The notes under the pieces were generated by a model. That model ran no database searches, was not told the DNA's origin, and saw nothing but the letters and a program-made list of their open reading frames with translations. Below, in pieces: positions 35,539 to 46,497 of a DNA stretch of 64,000 nucleotides. A program made the translations under genes and the position numbers. Numbering within the stretch: the stretch's first letter is position 1; the number at the start of each line of letters is the position of its first letter. Source of the stretch: Stutzerimonas stutzeri TS44 (GTDB taxonomy: Bacteria > Pseudomonadota > Gammaproteobacteria > Pseudomonadales > Pseudomonadaceae); the NCBI GenBank assembly GCA_000263395.1, contig AJXE01000016.1, positions 1 to 64,000 of the forward strand. The letters run 5' to 3'.

Positions 35539-37606
35539 TGAAGCACTGATCCGCCTGGCCACGGCCGCGGGGCTGTCCGTCGACTGGACGGATGCCGACA
35601 ACCGCCCGCAGCGCGTCGAGCCGCAGGTACTGCGCGAGGTGCTCGGCTGCCTGGGGCTGGCCGCGCACAGCGATGCGGAGATCGAGGCCAGCCTCGAACT
35701 GCTCGCCCACCAGCACAACCACGGCGGCGTGCCGCCCCTGCTGACCTGCGACCAGCACGCCGCGCTGGAGCTGGGCAGCTATTTCGCGCCATCGAGCCAC
35801 TACCAGCTGGCGCCCGAGGACGGCGAGGTCCGCCACGGCCAGCTCGACGAGCAGGCTCGGCTGCCGCCCATCGACACGCCCGGCTACTACCGCCTGACCA
35901 TCGGCAACCACGAGCTGAGCGTGGCCGTGGCGCCACATGCCTGCCCGACCGTGGCGGATATCGCCGGTGCCGACGCCTGGGGCCTCACCGTGCAGCTGTA
36001 CGCCCTGCGCCGCCCGGGCGACGGTGGCCTGGGCGATACCGAGGCGCTGGAAACCCTGGCGCGCAACGCCGCCATCCACGGCGCCGACGCGCTGGGCATC
36101 AGCCCGGTGCACGCCATGTTCGGCGCCTACATCCATCAGTACAGTCCCTATTCGCCGTCCAGCCGACTGTTCTTCAACGTGCTGCATGCCGCGCCCGGGG
36201 CGATTCTCGGCGAGCGCCCGGTGCACCAGGCCATCGACACCTGCGGTCTGGGCAACGAGCTGGAGCGTCTGGAGCATCTGGAACTGATCGACTGGCCCGC
36301 CGTGGCCCGCAGCCGCCAGTGTCTGCTGCGCCAGCTGTTCGAGGACTTCAGCCGTGGCGGCAATGCGCTGCAGGTCGATTTCGACAGCTTCCGCGCCAGC
36401 GGTGGCGAGGCGCTGGAAAACCACTGCCGCTTCGAGGCGCTGCACGACCACCTGCGCGACGCCCACGGCCAGCCACAGCACTGGAACGCCTGGCCCGCCG
36501 AGTACCGCGACCCGGCCAGTCCGGCAGTGGCCGCCTTTGCCCGCGAACACGCCGACGCGATCAGCTATCACGCCTTCGGCCAATGGCTGATGGCGCGTGG
36601 CCTGCAACGCGCCCAGGTCGCCGCGCGCAGCGCCGGCATGCGCATCGGCCTGATCTCGGACCTGGCCGTCGGCGCCGATGGCGGCGGCAGCCAGGCCTGG
36701 AGCCGGCAGGCCGAACTGCTGGCCGCGCTCAGCGTCGGCGCACCGCCGGACGTGATGAACCGCGCCGGGCAGAACTGGGGCATCTCCGCCTTCTCGCCCT
36801 GGGGCCTGCGGCGTCACGGCTTTCGCGCCTACATCGAGATGCTGCGCGCCAACCTCGCCCACGCTGGCGGCATGCGCATCGATCACGTGCTGGGCCTCAA
36901 GCGCCTGTGGGTGATGCCGGCCGGCGCCGATCCGAAGCGCGGCGTGTACCTCAACTACCCGTTCGACGACATGCTGCGCCTGCTCTGCCTGGAGGCCTGG
37001 CGGCACCATGCGGTGATCCTCGGCGAAGACCTCGGCACCATCCCCGAAGGCCTGCGCGAGGTGCTCGCCGCCCGTGGCGTACTCGGCATGCGCGTGCTGC
37101 TGTTCGAGCAGCACAACGGCCATTTCCACCGTGCCGGGCAGTATTCCGATCAGGCGCTGGCAACCAGCACCACCCATGACATCCCGCCGCTCGCCGGCTG
37201 GTGGAACGGTCATGACATCGACTGGCGGATCCGGGTCGGCCAGCTCGGCGAGGCCGATCGCGAGCCGCAGTGGCGCGCGCGCGAGCACGAGCGCGCCGGT
37301 CTCAACCGCCTGTTCTGCGAGGACGGCGGGCGCGACCCCGGGCAGCTGCTGGATGTCCAGCAGGCGGTCGATGCCGCCGCCTGCTTCCTCGGCCACACCC
37401 CGGCGCCGCTGGTGCTGCTGCCGGTGGAAGATGCGCTCGGCCTCAGCGAGCAGAGCAACATGCCCGGCATCGTCGAAACTCATCCGAACTGGCGCCGGCG
37501 CTACCCGCACGACAGCGCCAGCCTGCTCGACCAGGCCAGTTGCAGCCGCCGTCTGCATTGCCTGAACAAGGCCCGCCACGATCATCGCGAGGGGAGCCGT
37601 CGATGA
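35531..37606 (+). CDS. malQ: 4-alpha-glucanotransferase (amylomaltase)
   Basis: A GH77 enzyme of 691 residues that moves maltosyl units between alpha-glucans. Catalytic residues are visible: Asp in 'MRIDHVLGLKRLWVMP', Glu in 'ILGEDLGTIPEG', Asp in 'TTHDIPPLAGWWNGHDI'; also 'GISPVHAMFGAYIHQYSPYSPSSR'. Inside a treZ-malQ-treY cluster it probably lengthens short maltodextrins to suit TreY. It overlaps treZ by eight and treY by four bases. Confidence 0.94.
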   Translation: MSDEALIRLATAAGLSVDWTDADNRPQRVEPQVLREVLGCLGLAAHSDAEIEASLELLAHQHNHGGVPPLLTCDQHAALELGSYFAPSSHYQLAPEDGEVRHGQLDEQARLPPIDTPGYYRLTIGNHELSVAVAPHACPTVADIAGADAWGLTVQLYALRRPGDGGLGDTEALETLARNAAIHGADALGISPVHAMFGAYIHQYSPYSPSSRLFFNVLHAAPGAILGERPVHQAIDTCGLGNELERLEHLELIDWPAVARSRQCLLRQLFEDFSRGGNALQVDFDSFRASGGEALENHCRFEALHDHLRDAHGQPQHWNAWPAEYRDPASPAVAAFAREHADAISYHAFGQWLMARGLQRAQVAARSAGMRIGLISDLAVGADGGGSQAWSRQAELLAALSVGAPPDVMNRAGQNWGISAFSPWGLRRHGFRAYIEMLRANLAHAGGMRIDHVLGLKRLWVMPAGADPKRGVYLNYPFDDMLRLLCLEAWRHHAVILGEDLGTIPEGLREVLAARGVLGMRVLLFEQHNGHFHRAGQYSDQALATSTTHDIPPLAGWWNGHDIDWRIRVGQLGEADREPQWRAREHERAGLNRLFCEDGGRDPGQLLDVQQAVDAAACFLGHTPAPLVLLPVEDALGLSEQSNMPGIVETHPNWRRRYPHDSASLLDQASCSRRLHCLNKARHDHREGSRR

Positions 37607-40413
37607 AGCCGCTCAGCGCTACGCTGCGCCTGCAGTTCCACCACGGCTTCACCCTCGACGATGCCACCGCGCTGGTCGACTATTTCGCCGCACTCGGCAT
37701 CAGCCATCTCTACGCCTCGCCGCTGCTGACCGCCCGCCCCGGCTCGATGCACGGCTACGACGTGATCGACCCGACCCGCATCAATCCCGAACTGGGCGGC
37801 GAGGCGGCGCTGCGCCGCTTGGTCGAGGCACTGCGGGCACGCGGCATGGGGCTGATCCTCGACATCGTCTCCAACCACATGGCGGTCGGCGGCGCCGGCA
37901 ATCCCTGGTGGCTGGATGTGCTCGAATGGGGCCGGCGCAGCCCCTACGCGCAGTTCTACGACATCGAATGGAACTCACCCGACCCGCTGCTCGAAGGGCA
38001 GCTGCTGGTGCCCTTCCTCGGCAGCGACTACGGCGAAGCCCTGCAGCAGGGCAACGTCGTGCTGCGCCTGGACGTGGAAAACGGCGCGCTCTATGCCGAG
38101 CACTACGAACATCGTTTCCCGCTGACGCCACCGAGCTACGGCGAAGTGCTGCGCCAGACCGAACACCCGCAGCTGCGCGCGCTGGCCCAGCATTTCGATG
38201 CACTGAAGACCGAGCCGGCGCCCTACCTCGCCGCGCAAAGGCTGCGTGCGGATCTCGCCCAGCAGCTCGAAGACGCCGCCGCCCGCCAGCAGCTGGAGCA
38301 GGCGCTGTCCCGCTACGACGCGACAAACGCCGAGGGCTTTCAGCGTCTGCACGCGCTGCTCGAACGCCAGCATTACCGCCTGGCGAGCTGGCGCACCGCC
38401 GCCGACGACATCAACTGGCGGCGCTTCTTCGACATCAACGAGCTGGGCGGCCTACGCGTCGAGCGCCCGCTGGTGTTCGAGCAGACCCACGCGAAGGTCT
38501 TCCAGCTGCTCGCCGACGGCCTGGTGGACGGCCTGCGCATCGACCACATCGACGGCCTCGCCGACCCGCGCGGCTACTGCCGGCGCCTGCGTCGCCGGGT
38601 CGACCGGCTGAACGCCGCACGCCCGCCCGAGGCAGTGCAGGATCACGTGCCGATCTACGTGGAGAAGATCCTCGCCGCCGGCGAGCATCTGCACGACGAC
38701 TGGGGCGTGGACGGCACCACCGGCTATGAATTCATGAACCAGGTGTCGCTGCTGCAGCACGACCCGGCCGGGCAGGCGCCGCTCAGCGCGCTCTGGAGCG
38801 ACACCAGCGGGCGCACCGCCGACTTTCTCGAAGAAGCCCGGCAGGCGCGCCAACTAGTGCTCACCGGGCCGCTGGCGGGCGACTTCGAGGCCGTGGCGCA
38901 GGCGCTCCTGCAGGTGGCGCGCGATGACGTGATGACCCGCGACATCACCCTCGGGCAGATTCGCCGCGCGTTGCTGGAGCTGATCGTGCACTTCCCGGTC
39001 TACCGCACCTACATCGCCGCGCCGGGCCGGCGCGCGGCCGACGAGCCGTTCTTCCAGCAGGCGCTGGAAGGCGCGCGCACCACGCTGGGCGAAAGCGACT
39101 GGCCGCTGCTCGAGCACCTGCAGCGCTGGCTGGGCGGTGAAAGCCTGCGCCACCTGCCGCCGGGGCCGCAGCGCAAGCTGCGCCGGCACGTTTGCGCGCG
39201 CTTCCAGCAGCTCACCTCGCCGGCGGCGGCCAAGGCGGTGGAAGACACCGCCTGCTACCGCTCTGCCGTGTTGCTGTCGCGCAACGACGTCGGCTTCGAC
39301 CCGCAGCGCTTCAGCGCCGCGCCGGCGGACTTTCACGCCGAATGCGCAAAACGCGCCGAACAGTTCCCGCGCAACCTGCTGAGCACCGCCACTCACGATC
39401 ACAAGCGCGGCGAAGACACCCGCGCACGCATCGCCGTACTCAGCGAACGCGCGCCCTGGTTCGCCGGCAAGGTGCAGGAATGGCGCGCGCTGGCCGCCGA
39501 CCAGGTGCAGGCGCTGGACGATGGCCTGGCGCCCTCGCCCGGCGACGAGCTGCTGCTGTTGCAGACCCTGCTCGGCAGCTGGCCGCTGGAGCTGCGCGCG
39601 GATGATCGCGATGGCCTGCACGGTTACTGCGAACGCATCCTGCTGTGGCAGCGCAAGGCCGTGCGCGAAGCCAAGCTGCGCAGCACCTGGGCCGCGCCCA
39701 ACGAGGCGTATGAAGGCGCCTGCCAGCAGTACGTCGAACGCCTGCTGCTGGGCGATGACGCCCGCCTGCGTCAGGCGATCGCCGCCGCGGCGCTCGAACT
39801 GGCACCCGCCGGTGCACTGAACGGCCTCGCCCAGACGCTGCTGCGCATGACCACGCCCGGCGTGCCGGACCTCTACCAGGGCGCCGATTACTGGGACTTC
39901 AGCCTGGTCGACCCGGACAACCGCCGGCCGGTGGACTTCGCCGCCCGCCGCGCCAGCTTCGATCTCGATGCCACGCCCGGTGAGCTGCTGGCCGGCTGGC
40001 ACGACGGCCGCATCAAGCAATGGCTGATCGCGCGCACGCTGAACCTGCGCCTCGCCCGGCCACGGCTGTTCGCCCGCGGACGCTACCAACCGCTGATGGT
40101 CGAGGGCGCGCAGGCCGAGCACCTGCTGGCCTTCGCCCGCGAGGCCGATGGCGACTGGCTGGTGGTGCTGGTGCCGCGTCTGAGCAGCGCCTTGCTGGAT
40201 GGCAACCCACTGCCGCACATCGCCGCCGCACGCTGGGGCGATACCCGCGTGCGGCTGCCCGAGGCGCTGGACGGTCGGCCGCTGCAGCGACTTTTTTCTT
40301 CAACCGCAGTCACATTCCAACGAGCCGGTTTGTGCGTGGCGCAGGTACTCGACGAGTTGTCGGTGGAGGTCCTGCACACAATCGAGTGTTCCTCAGGAGA
40401 ATCCAGAAAATGA
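37603..40413 (+). CDS. treY: Malto-oligosyltrehalose synthase
   Basis: A GH13 isomerase of 936 residues that turns the reducing-end glucose of a maltodextrin into a trehalose end. Catalytic residues: Asp in 'VDGLRIDHIDGLADPRGY', Glu in 'IYVEKILAAGE', Asp in 'STATHDHKRGEDTRARI'. N-terminal 'TLRLQFHHGFTLDDATALVDY' and 'YASPLLTARPGSMHGYDVID' are typical. It works with TreZ. Its ends overlap malQ and the DUF2934 gene in ATGA. Confidence 0.95.
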   Translation: MKPLSATLRLQFHHGFTLDDATALVDYFAALGISHLYASPLLTARPGSMHGYDVIDPTRINPELGGEAALRRLVEALRARGMGLILDIVSNHMAVGGAGNPWWLDVLEWGRRSPYAQFYDIEWNSPDPLLEGQLLVPFLGSDYGEALQQGNVVLRLDVENGALYAEHYEHRFPLTPPSYGEVLRQTEHPQLRALAQHFDALKTEPAPYLAAQRLRADLAQQLEDAAARQQLEQALSRYDATNAEGFQRLHALLERQHYRLASWRTAADDINWRRFFDINELGGLRVERPLVFEQTHAKVFQLLADGLVDGLRIDHIDGLADPRGYCRRLRRRVDRLNAARPPEAVQDHVPIYVEKILAAGEHLHDDWGVDGTTGYEFMNQVSLLQHDPAGQAPLSALWSDTSGRTADFLEEARQARQLVLTGPLAGDFEAVAQALLQVARDDVMTRDITLGQIRRALLELIVHFPVYRTYIAAPGRRAADEPFFQQALEGARTTLGESDWPLLEHLQRWLGGESLRHLPPGPQRKLRRHVCARFQQLTSPAAAKAVEDTACYRSAVLLSRNDVGFDPQRFSAAPADFHAECAKRAEQFPRNLLSTATHDHKRGEDTRARIAVLSERAPWFAGKVQEWRALAADQVQALDDGLAPSPGDELLLLQTLLGSWPLELRADDRDGLHGYCERILLWQRKAVREAKLRSTWAAPNEAYEGACQQYVERLLLGDDARLRQAIAAAALELAPAGALNGLAQTLLRMTTPGVPDLYQGADYWDFSLVDPDNRRPVDFAARRASFDLDATPGELLAGWHDGRIKQWLIARTLNLRLARPRLFARGRYQPLMVEGAQAEHLLAFAREADGDWLVVLVPRLSSALLDGNPLPHIAAARWGDTRVRLPEALDGRPLQRLFSSTAVTFQRAGLCVAQVLDELSVEVLHTIECSSGESRK

Positions 40414-40739
40414 CCCCAGAACAGCAACGTATCCGCGAATTCGCCTACCAGATCTGGCAATCGGAGGGCTGTCCGCACGGCCAGGAGGGGCGCCACTGGG
40501 AGATGGCGCGCAAGCTGGTCGAGGCGCAGCAGCAAGCACTGGCGAGCAACAAGCCGGCCAGCCGTGCCCGCAAGCCGGTGACCAAGCCCACCGAGGTCGA
40601 GGCCATCGCCGCCGCGCCGGCCGACAAGCCGCGCACCGCCCGCGCCACGACGAAGAAAGCCGCCAGCCCGGTCGCCTCCGTCGATGTGCCCCAACCGGCG
40701 AAAAAACCGCGCAGCCCGCGAGCCAAGAAGGATGCCTGA
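40410..40739 (+). CDS. DUF2934 protein with basic tail
   Basis: A 109-residue protein. The first 45 residues are a DUF2934 domain ('RIREFAYQIWQSEGCPHGQEGRHWEMARKLV'); the rest is low-complexity Ala/Lys/Pro, very basic. It is embedded in glycogen/trehalose operons in Pseudomonas, which suggests a linked but unknown role, perhaps nucleic acid or glucan binding. Starts within the treY stop. Confidence 0.88.
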   Translation: MTPEQQRIREFAYQIWQSEGCPHGQEGRHWEMARKLVEAQQQALASNKPASRARKPVTKPTEVEAIAAAPADKPRTARATTKKAASPVASVDVPQPAKKPRSPRAKKDA

Positions 40740-40820
40740 CCGGCGTCCCGCAGCCGCTGCAGTGCCCCGGCCAGCCGGTCCGGCCGGGCCGTCCTCCCAT
40801 GCGCCATTCACGGAGTTTCC

Positions 40821-42974
<2,154 letters not shown>

Positions 42975-43164
42975 AGCGGCACCCGGCGCGCGGATGAGCG
43001 GGTTCGCCAGCCCGTTCGACGTTTCGCGCGTCACTGGCTGAACGAACTTCACGACGTATGGCAGTGAACCTGTCGCCGCCTCACACCCTCGAACGCCGTG
43101 GCGACCACCCGATTCACCTGCCCGGCGCAGGCGAACAGTCCTTTTCGTGACGGATCACAGGCCC

Positions 43165-44034
43165 ATGTACGCACTCCGACCCTTTGCCCTGGCGCTGTTG
43201 CTCGCGCTGGGCACCCTCCTCGCACCGAGCGCCGCCACGGCCAGCAGCGCGGCGAAACCCATCGAAGTTCCGAGCAATCGTGCCGCCACGGTGCGCCTGC
43301 TGGTCAATCCCACGCGCTCGGGCAAGGTGCTGGATGTGCGCAACGAGCTGGACGTGCCGGTCGAAGCGACGCTGCGCCTGAGCCGGCTGGTCAACGTCGC
43401 CGGGCTGCGCGCCGGGGTGATCCGCAAGACGGTGCCGCCGCGCAGCCAGTTGCGCGTGGCGACGCTGGTCAAGCGCCAGGTCGGCTATCCGCTGATGTAC
43501 CGCCACAGCTTCAGCTACGGAATGATCTATGCGCCCGATCCGGCGCGGCGCATGGCCGGCGGCCACGTCGGCGGGCACGCCTATGCCCTGCCCTGGCAAG
43601 GCGGTCCGTTCCGCATCTCTCAGGGCGCCGGCGGCGACTACAGCCACAACACAACCAAAGGCCGCTATGCGGTGGATATCGCCATGCCGCTGGGCACGCC
43701 GATCGTCGCGGCGCGCGCCGGGACGGTGCTGAAGGTGCGCGACGGCCAGCGCGGACGCTTTCCCGATCCGGGCGGCAACTACGTGCGTATCGAGCATGCC
43801 GACGGCACCCACAGCGCCTACCTGCACCTGCGCCGCGGCTCGTTGCAGGTGCGCCCCGGCCAGCAGGTCAAGGTCGGCACTCGCCTGGGCGAATCCGGCA
43901 ACACCGGGCGTAGCACCGGGCCGCACCTGCATTTCGTGGTGCAGAAAAAAATCGGGGACGGACTCGCGTCCATCCCCTTCCGTTTCGCTCAGCCGGTCGA
44001 TTCGCTACCGAACTTCGCCATGAGCAAGCCGTAG
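43165..44034 (+). CDS. M23-family peptidase (LytM-like)
   Basis: A 289-residue secreted protein with a signal peptide ('ALRPFALALLLALGTLLAPSAATA'-like, about 25 residues), a beta-rich middle, and a C-terminal M23 zinc endopeptidase domain with 'HNTTKGRYAVDIAMPLGTP' (His and Asp) and 'GPHLHFVVQ' (HxH). All metal ligands are kept, so it probably cuts peptidoglycan crosslinks. ATG at 43165 preferred over GTG at 43147. No partner gene is adjacent. Confidence 0.88.
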   Translation: MYALRPFALALLLALGTLLAPSAATASSAAKPIEVPSNRAATVRLLVNPTRSGKVLDVRNELDVPVEATLRLSRLVNVAGLRAGVIRKTVPPRSQLRVATLVKRQVGYPLMYRHSFSYGMIYAPDPARRMAGGHVGGHAYALPWQGGPFRISQGAGGDYSHNTTKGRYAVDIAMPLGTPIVAARAGTVLKVRDGQRGRFPDPGGNYVRIEHADGTHSAYLHLRRGSLQVRPGQQVKVGTRLGESGNTGRSTGPHLHFVVQKKIGDGLASIPFRFAQPVDSLPNFAMSKP

Positions 44035-44093
44035 CCGGAAGCGGCCGCGCCAGCTACCAACCAGTGGAACCCGCGGGTGAGCCTGGCGTGGCG

Positions 44094-44414
44094 CTACCCG
44101 GCGTCATGCGGCTGCCAGGCGAACACCAGCGCCTCGCCGGAGGCCATGCGCAGCAGATGGTCGGCCACCACCTGTTGCAGTTGTTGCAGCTGTGCGGGAT
44201 CGGCAGCGTACAGGACGACCTCCAGGCCAGCCTCGACGACGCGCAGCCGGCATTCGCCGATGCTCAGGCTGATCTCGCCACCCTGCTCGTCGTGGCGCAC
44301 CGGGAACCTGTGTCCCCAGTGCTTGCACAGTCGGTTGATCAGCCGCGACGGGGCGGCGGTGGTCACCGTTGCAGTGCTGCCGCACGGGTGTTGCAACTCA
44401 GGCGATGCTTTCAA
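44094..44414 (-). CDS. DUF2218 family protein
   Basis: A 106-residue protein: '[25 protein letters not shown]', '[46 protein letters not shown]' is the DUF2218 pattern (middle portion abridged by motif). I infer a TTG start at 44414, because AAGGAGG lies five bases upstream and no ATG or GTG is available. That ribosome binding site sits inside the end of the deleted SDR gene. DUF2218 proteins commonly follow oxidoreductase or siderophore genes; function unknown. Confidence 0.75.
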   Translation of the reverse strand: MKASPELQHPCGSTATVTTAAPSRLINRLCKHWGHRFPVRHDEQGGEISLSIGECRLRVVEAGLEVVLYAADPAQLQQLQQVVADHLLRMASGEALVFAWQPHDAG

Positions 44415-44589
44415 CGATGCCTCCTTCGACGCGTAGCGCCGCGCCGGTCGTCGCGTCGAGGCGGCCCTGCTCGCGGCCCACCAGCACCACGCTGGCGCCT
44501 GCTTTGGCCAGGCCGATGGCGATGGCCAGGCCGATGCCATCGGTGGAACCGGTGACGATGGCCTTCTTGCCCGATAGATCGATCTGCAT
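44398..44589 (-). pseudogene. Short-chain dehydrogenase with internal deletion
   Basis: An open frame of 63 codons. Residues 1-45 are the SDR N-terminus ('[19 protein letters not shown]', with the TGxxxGIG cofactor motif). The last 17 ([17 protein letters not shown]) match the usual SDR C-terminal end. About 190-200 codons between them are missing, in frame, including the YxxxK site. It can no longer be an enzyme, but the ends keep the ribosome binding sites for itself and DUF2218. It follows the DODA gene by ten bases. Confidence 0.8.
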
Positions 44590-44599
44590 TCCCTATTCC

Positions 44600-45436
44600 T
44601 TAGTCGTCGTAACCAAAACCGTATGCCGATAGCTCGGTTTCCATGACCCGGTCGCCGAACAGCTTGCGTCCGCTGGACTGCCCCGCCGCTCCGGCGGCGA
44701 CCAGCAGCGGCAGCAGGTGTTCCTCGGCGCGCGCCGGGTGGCAGAGCCGCGCCGAGGGCGCCTGTTCCCAATGTTCCAGGGCGATATCGCGCTGCGCCGG
44801 TGCGGATTCGACCGCGGCGCTCAGCCAATGATCGAATTCGGCGGAAATCGGCGTGAAGCGTGCATCGCCGTAACCACGCATGTTGTGGAAGCTCATGCCG
44901 CTGCCGACGATCAGCACGCCCTCGTCGCGCAACGGCTCCAGCGCGCGGCCGGCCTCGAGGTGCGCCTGCGGATCGAGATCGCCACGCAGCGACAGCTGCA
45001 CCACCGGGATATCCGCGTCGGGGAACATCAGCTTCAGCGGGATGAACATGCCGTGATCGAAGCCGCGCTGCGAGTCCGTGGCGTTCGGCAGCGCCGCCTG
45101 CCCGAGCAGTTCGGCGACGCGTGCCGCCAGTTGCGGCTCGCCCGGCGCCGGGTAGCGCAGCTCGTAGGTGTGCGCGGGGAAGCCGTTGTAGTCGTAGATC
45201 AGTTCCGGCCGCGCCGCGCCGGTGACGCTGAAGGCCGGCTCCAGCCAGTGCGCCGAGACCATCAGGATCGCGCGCGGGCGTGCCGGCAGCGTGGCGGCGA
45301 TGCCCTTGAGGAAATCGGCCATCTTGTTCCAGGCCGTCGGCGGGTTCCAGTCCATGAAGAAACAAGGGCCTGCGCCGTGCGGAACGAACATCGTCGGCAT
45401 GCGTTGAGCGGTGCCCGAGGAATTGACAGTGGTCAT
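44600..45436 (-). CDS. DODA-type extradiol ring-cleavage dioxygenase (YgiD-like)
   Basis: A 278-residue dioxygenase of the class III extradiol/4,5-DOPA dioxygenase family. Likely metal His residues are in 'FVPHGAGPCFFMDW', 'VSAHWLEPAF' and 'GSGMSFHNMRGYGD'; 'YDYNGFPAHTYELRYPAPG' is also typical. It may open aromatic diols or quinols; the substrate is unknown. Start MTTVNSSG with GGAG. It is the first gene of a short leftward operon divergent from a LysR gene. Confidence 0.88.
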   Translation of the reverse strand: MTTVNSSGTAQRMPTMFVPHGAGPCFFMDWNPPTAWNKMADFLKGIAATLPARPRAILMVSAHWLEPAFSVTGAARPELIYDYNGFPAHTYELRYPAPGEPQLAARVAELLGQAALPNATDSQRGFDHGMFIPLKLMFPDADIPVVQLSLRGDLDPQAHLEAGRALEPLRDEGVLIVGSGMSFHNMRGYGDARFTPISAEFDHWLSAAVESAPAQRDIALEHWEQAPSARLCHPARAEEHLLPLLVAAGAAGQSSGRKLFGDRVMETELSAYGFGYDD

Positions 45437-45471
45437 GGTGCTTCTCCGCAAATAAAAGTAAGGCACAGCAT

Positions 45472-45483
45472 GAACTATAGTTC
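45472..45483. promoter_or_regulatory. Palindrome GAACTATAGTTC in the DODA/LysR gap
   Basis: A perfect 12-bp dyad in the 104-bp divergent gap, followed by another GTTC...GAAC pair (45480-45494). It also contains a TATAGT -10-like core. The position suits a LysR site. Confidence 0.4.
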
Positions 45484-45540
45484 CGAGCGCGAGAACATAT
45501 CCGTTCAGGCTAAGACTTACTACCAGGAGTAGGAGCTACG

Positions 45541-46497
45541 ATGCTCGACCGAATCACCAGCATGCGCGTTTTCGTGCGCGCCGCCAGCGTCGGCAGCCTT
45601 TCCGGCGCTGCCCGCCAACTGGGCATGTCGCCGGCGATGGCGACCAAGCACGTAGATGCGCTGGAGCGGCGCCTGGGCGTCAAGCTGTTTCACCGCAGCA
45701 CCCGCCGGCTGAGCCTCACCGAAGCCGGCAGCGACTACCTGGAAGCCTGCCAGCGCATTCTCCCGGATATCGACGAGGCCGAAGCCAGCGTCGCCTCGCA
45801 GCGCATCGAGGCCACCGGCCTGTTGCGCATGAACGTGCCGCTGTCGTTCGGCATGCGCTTCATCGCCCCGCTGATGCCGCAATTCAGCCAGCGCCACCCG
45901 GCGGTGCGGGTGGAGCTGGGCCTGACCGACAGCCATGTCGACCTGCTCGACGATGGCTGGGACCTGGCGGTGCGCATCGGCAAGCTCGAGGACAGCCCGT
46001 TGCAGGCGCGGCGCCTGGCCGACTGCGCGCTGCAGGTCTGCGCCGCGCCGCGCTATCTGGACGCACGCGGCATCCCCCGGCGGGTCGCCGAGCTGGCCCA
46101 GCACAACTGCCTGGGCTACAGCCTGTCGTCACTGGTTGGCGCCAAGCACTGGGCGTTCGGCCACGACGGCGATGTCAGCGTCGCGATCAGCGGCGATCTG
46201 GTCGCCAACAACGGCACGGCGCTGCTGGCCGCGGCCATCGGCGGTCAGGGCGTGATCTACCAGCCGCAGTTCATCGTCGCCGAGGCGCTGCGCAGCGGCG
46301 AGCTGGTCGCGCTGCAACTGGACCACCCATGCGTCACGCTGGGCGGCATCTTTGCCATCTACCCGCCCGACCGCCGGCCGCCGGCCAAGGTCCGGGCGAT
46401 GATCGACTATCTGGTCCAGGCCTTCGCCGGCGAGCCGCCGTGGAGCCTTGGCCTGCCGGGCTCATTCGCGGCGCCAGCGGAGCATCAGCAGCACTAG
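45541..46497 (+). CDS. LysR-family regulator (CrgA-type)
   Basis: A 318-residue regulator with an N-terminal winged helix ('RAASVGSLSGAARQLGMSPAMATKHVDALERRLG') and effector domain. It is divergent from the DODA dioxygenase gene and probably controls that operon. AGGAG precedes the ATG. Its last 36 bases overlap the 3' end of the converging MFS gene, which is unusual but both frames look real. Confidence 0.9.
   Translation: MLDRITSMRVFVRAASVGSLSGAARQLGMSPAMATKHVDALERRLGVKLFHRSTRRLSLTEAGSDYLEACQRILPDIDEAEASVASQRIEATGLLRMNVPLSFGMRFIAPLMPQFSQRHPAVRVELGLTDSHVDLLDDGWDLAVRIGKLEDSPLQARRLADCALQVCAAPRYLDARGIPRRVAELAQHNCLGYSLSSLVGAKHWAFGHDGDVSVAISGDLVANNGTALLAAAIGGQGVIYQPQFIVAEALRSGELVALQLDHPCVTLGGIFAIYPPDRRPPAKVRAMIDYLVQAFAGEPPWSLGLPGSFAAPAEHQQH

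Noticed and set aside
43058-43150. 30-codon frame (MAVNLSPPHTLERRGDHP...) before the M23 gene
   Set aside because: Reads somewhat protein-like, but has no ribosome binding site and no recognised family. It could be a remnant, but the evidence is too weak to list.
44415-45365. Extension of the DUF2218 frame to a 423-codon protein
   Set aside because: Only the last 106 codons resemble a family; the rest lies in the wrong frame of the SDR remnant and the dioxygenase gene.
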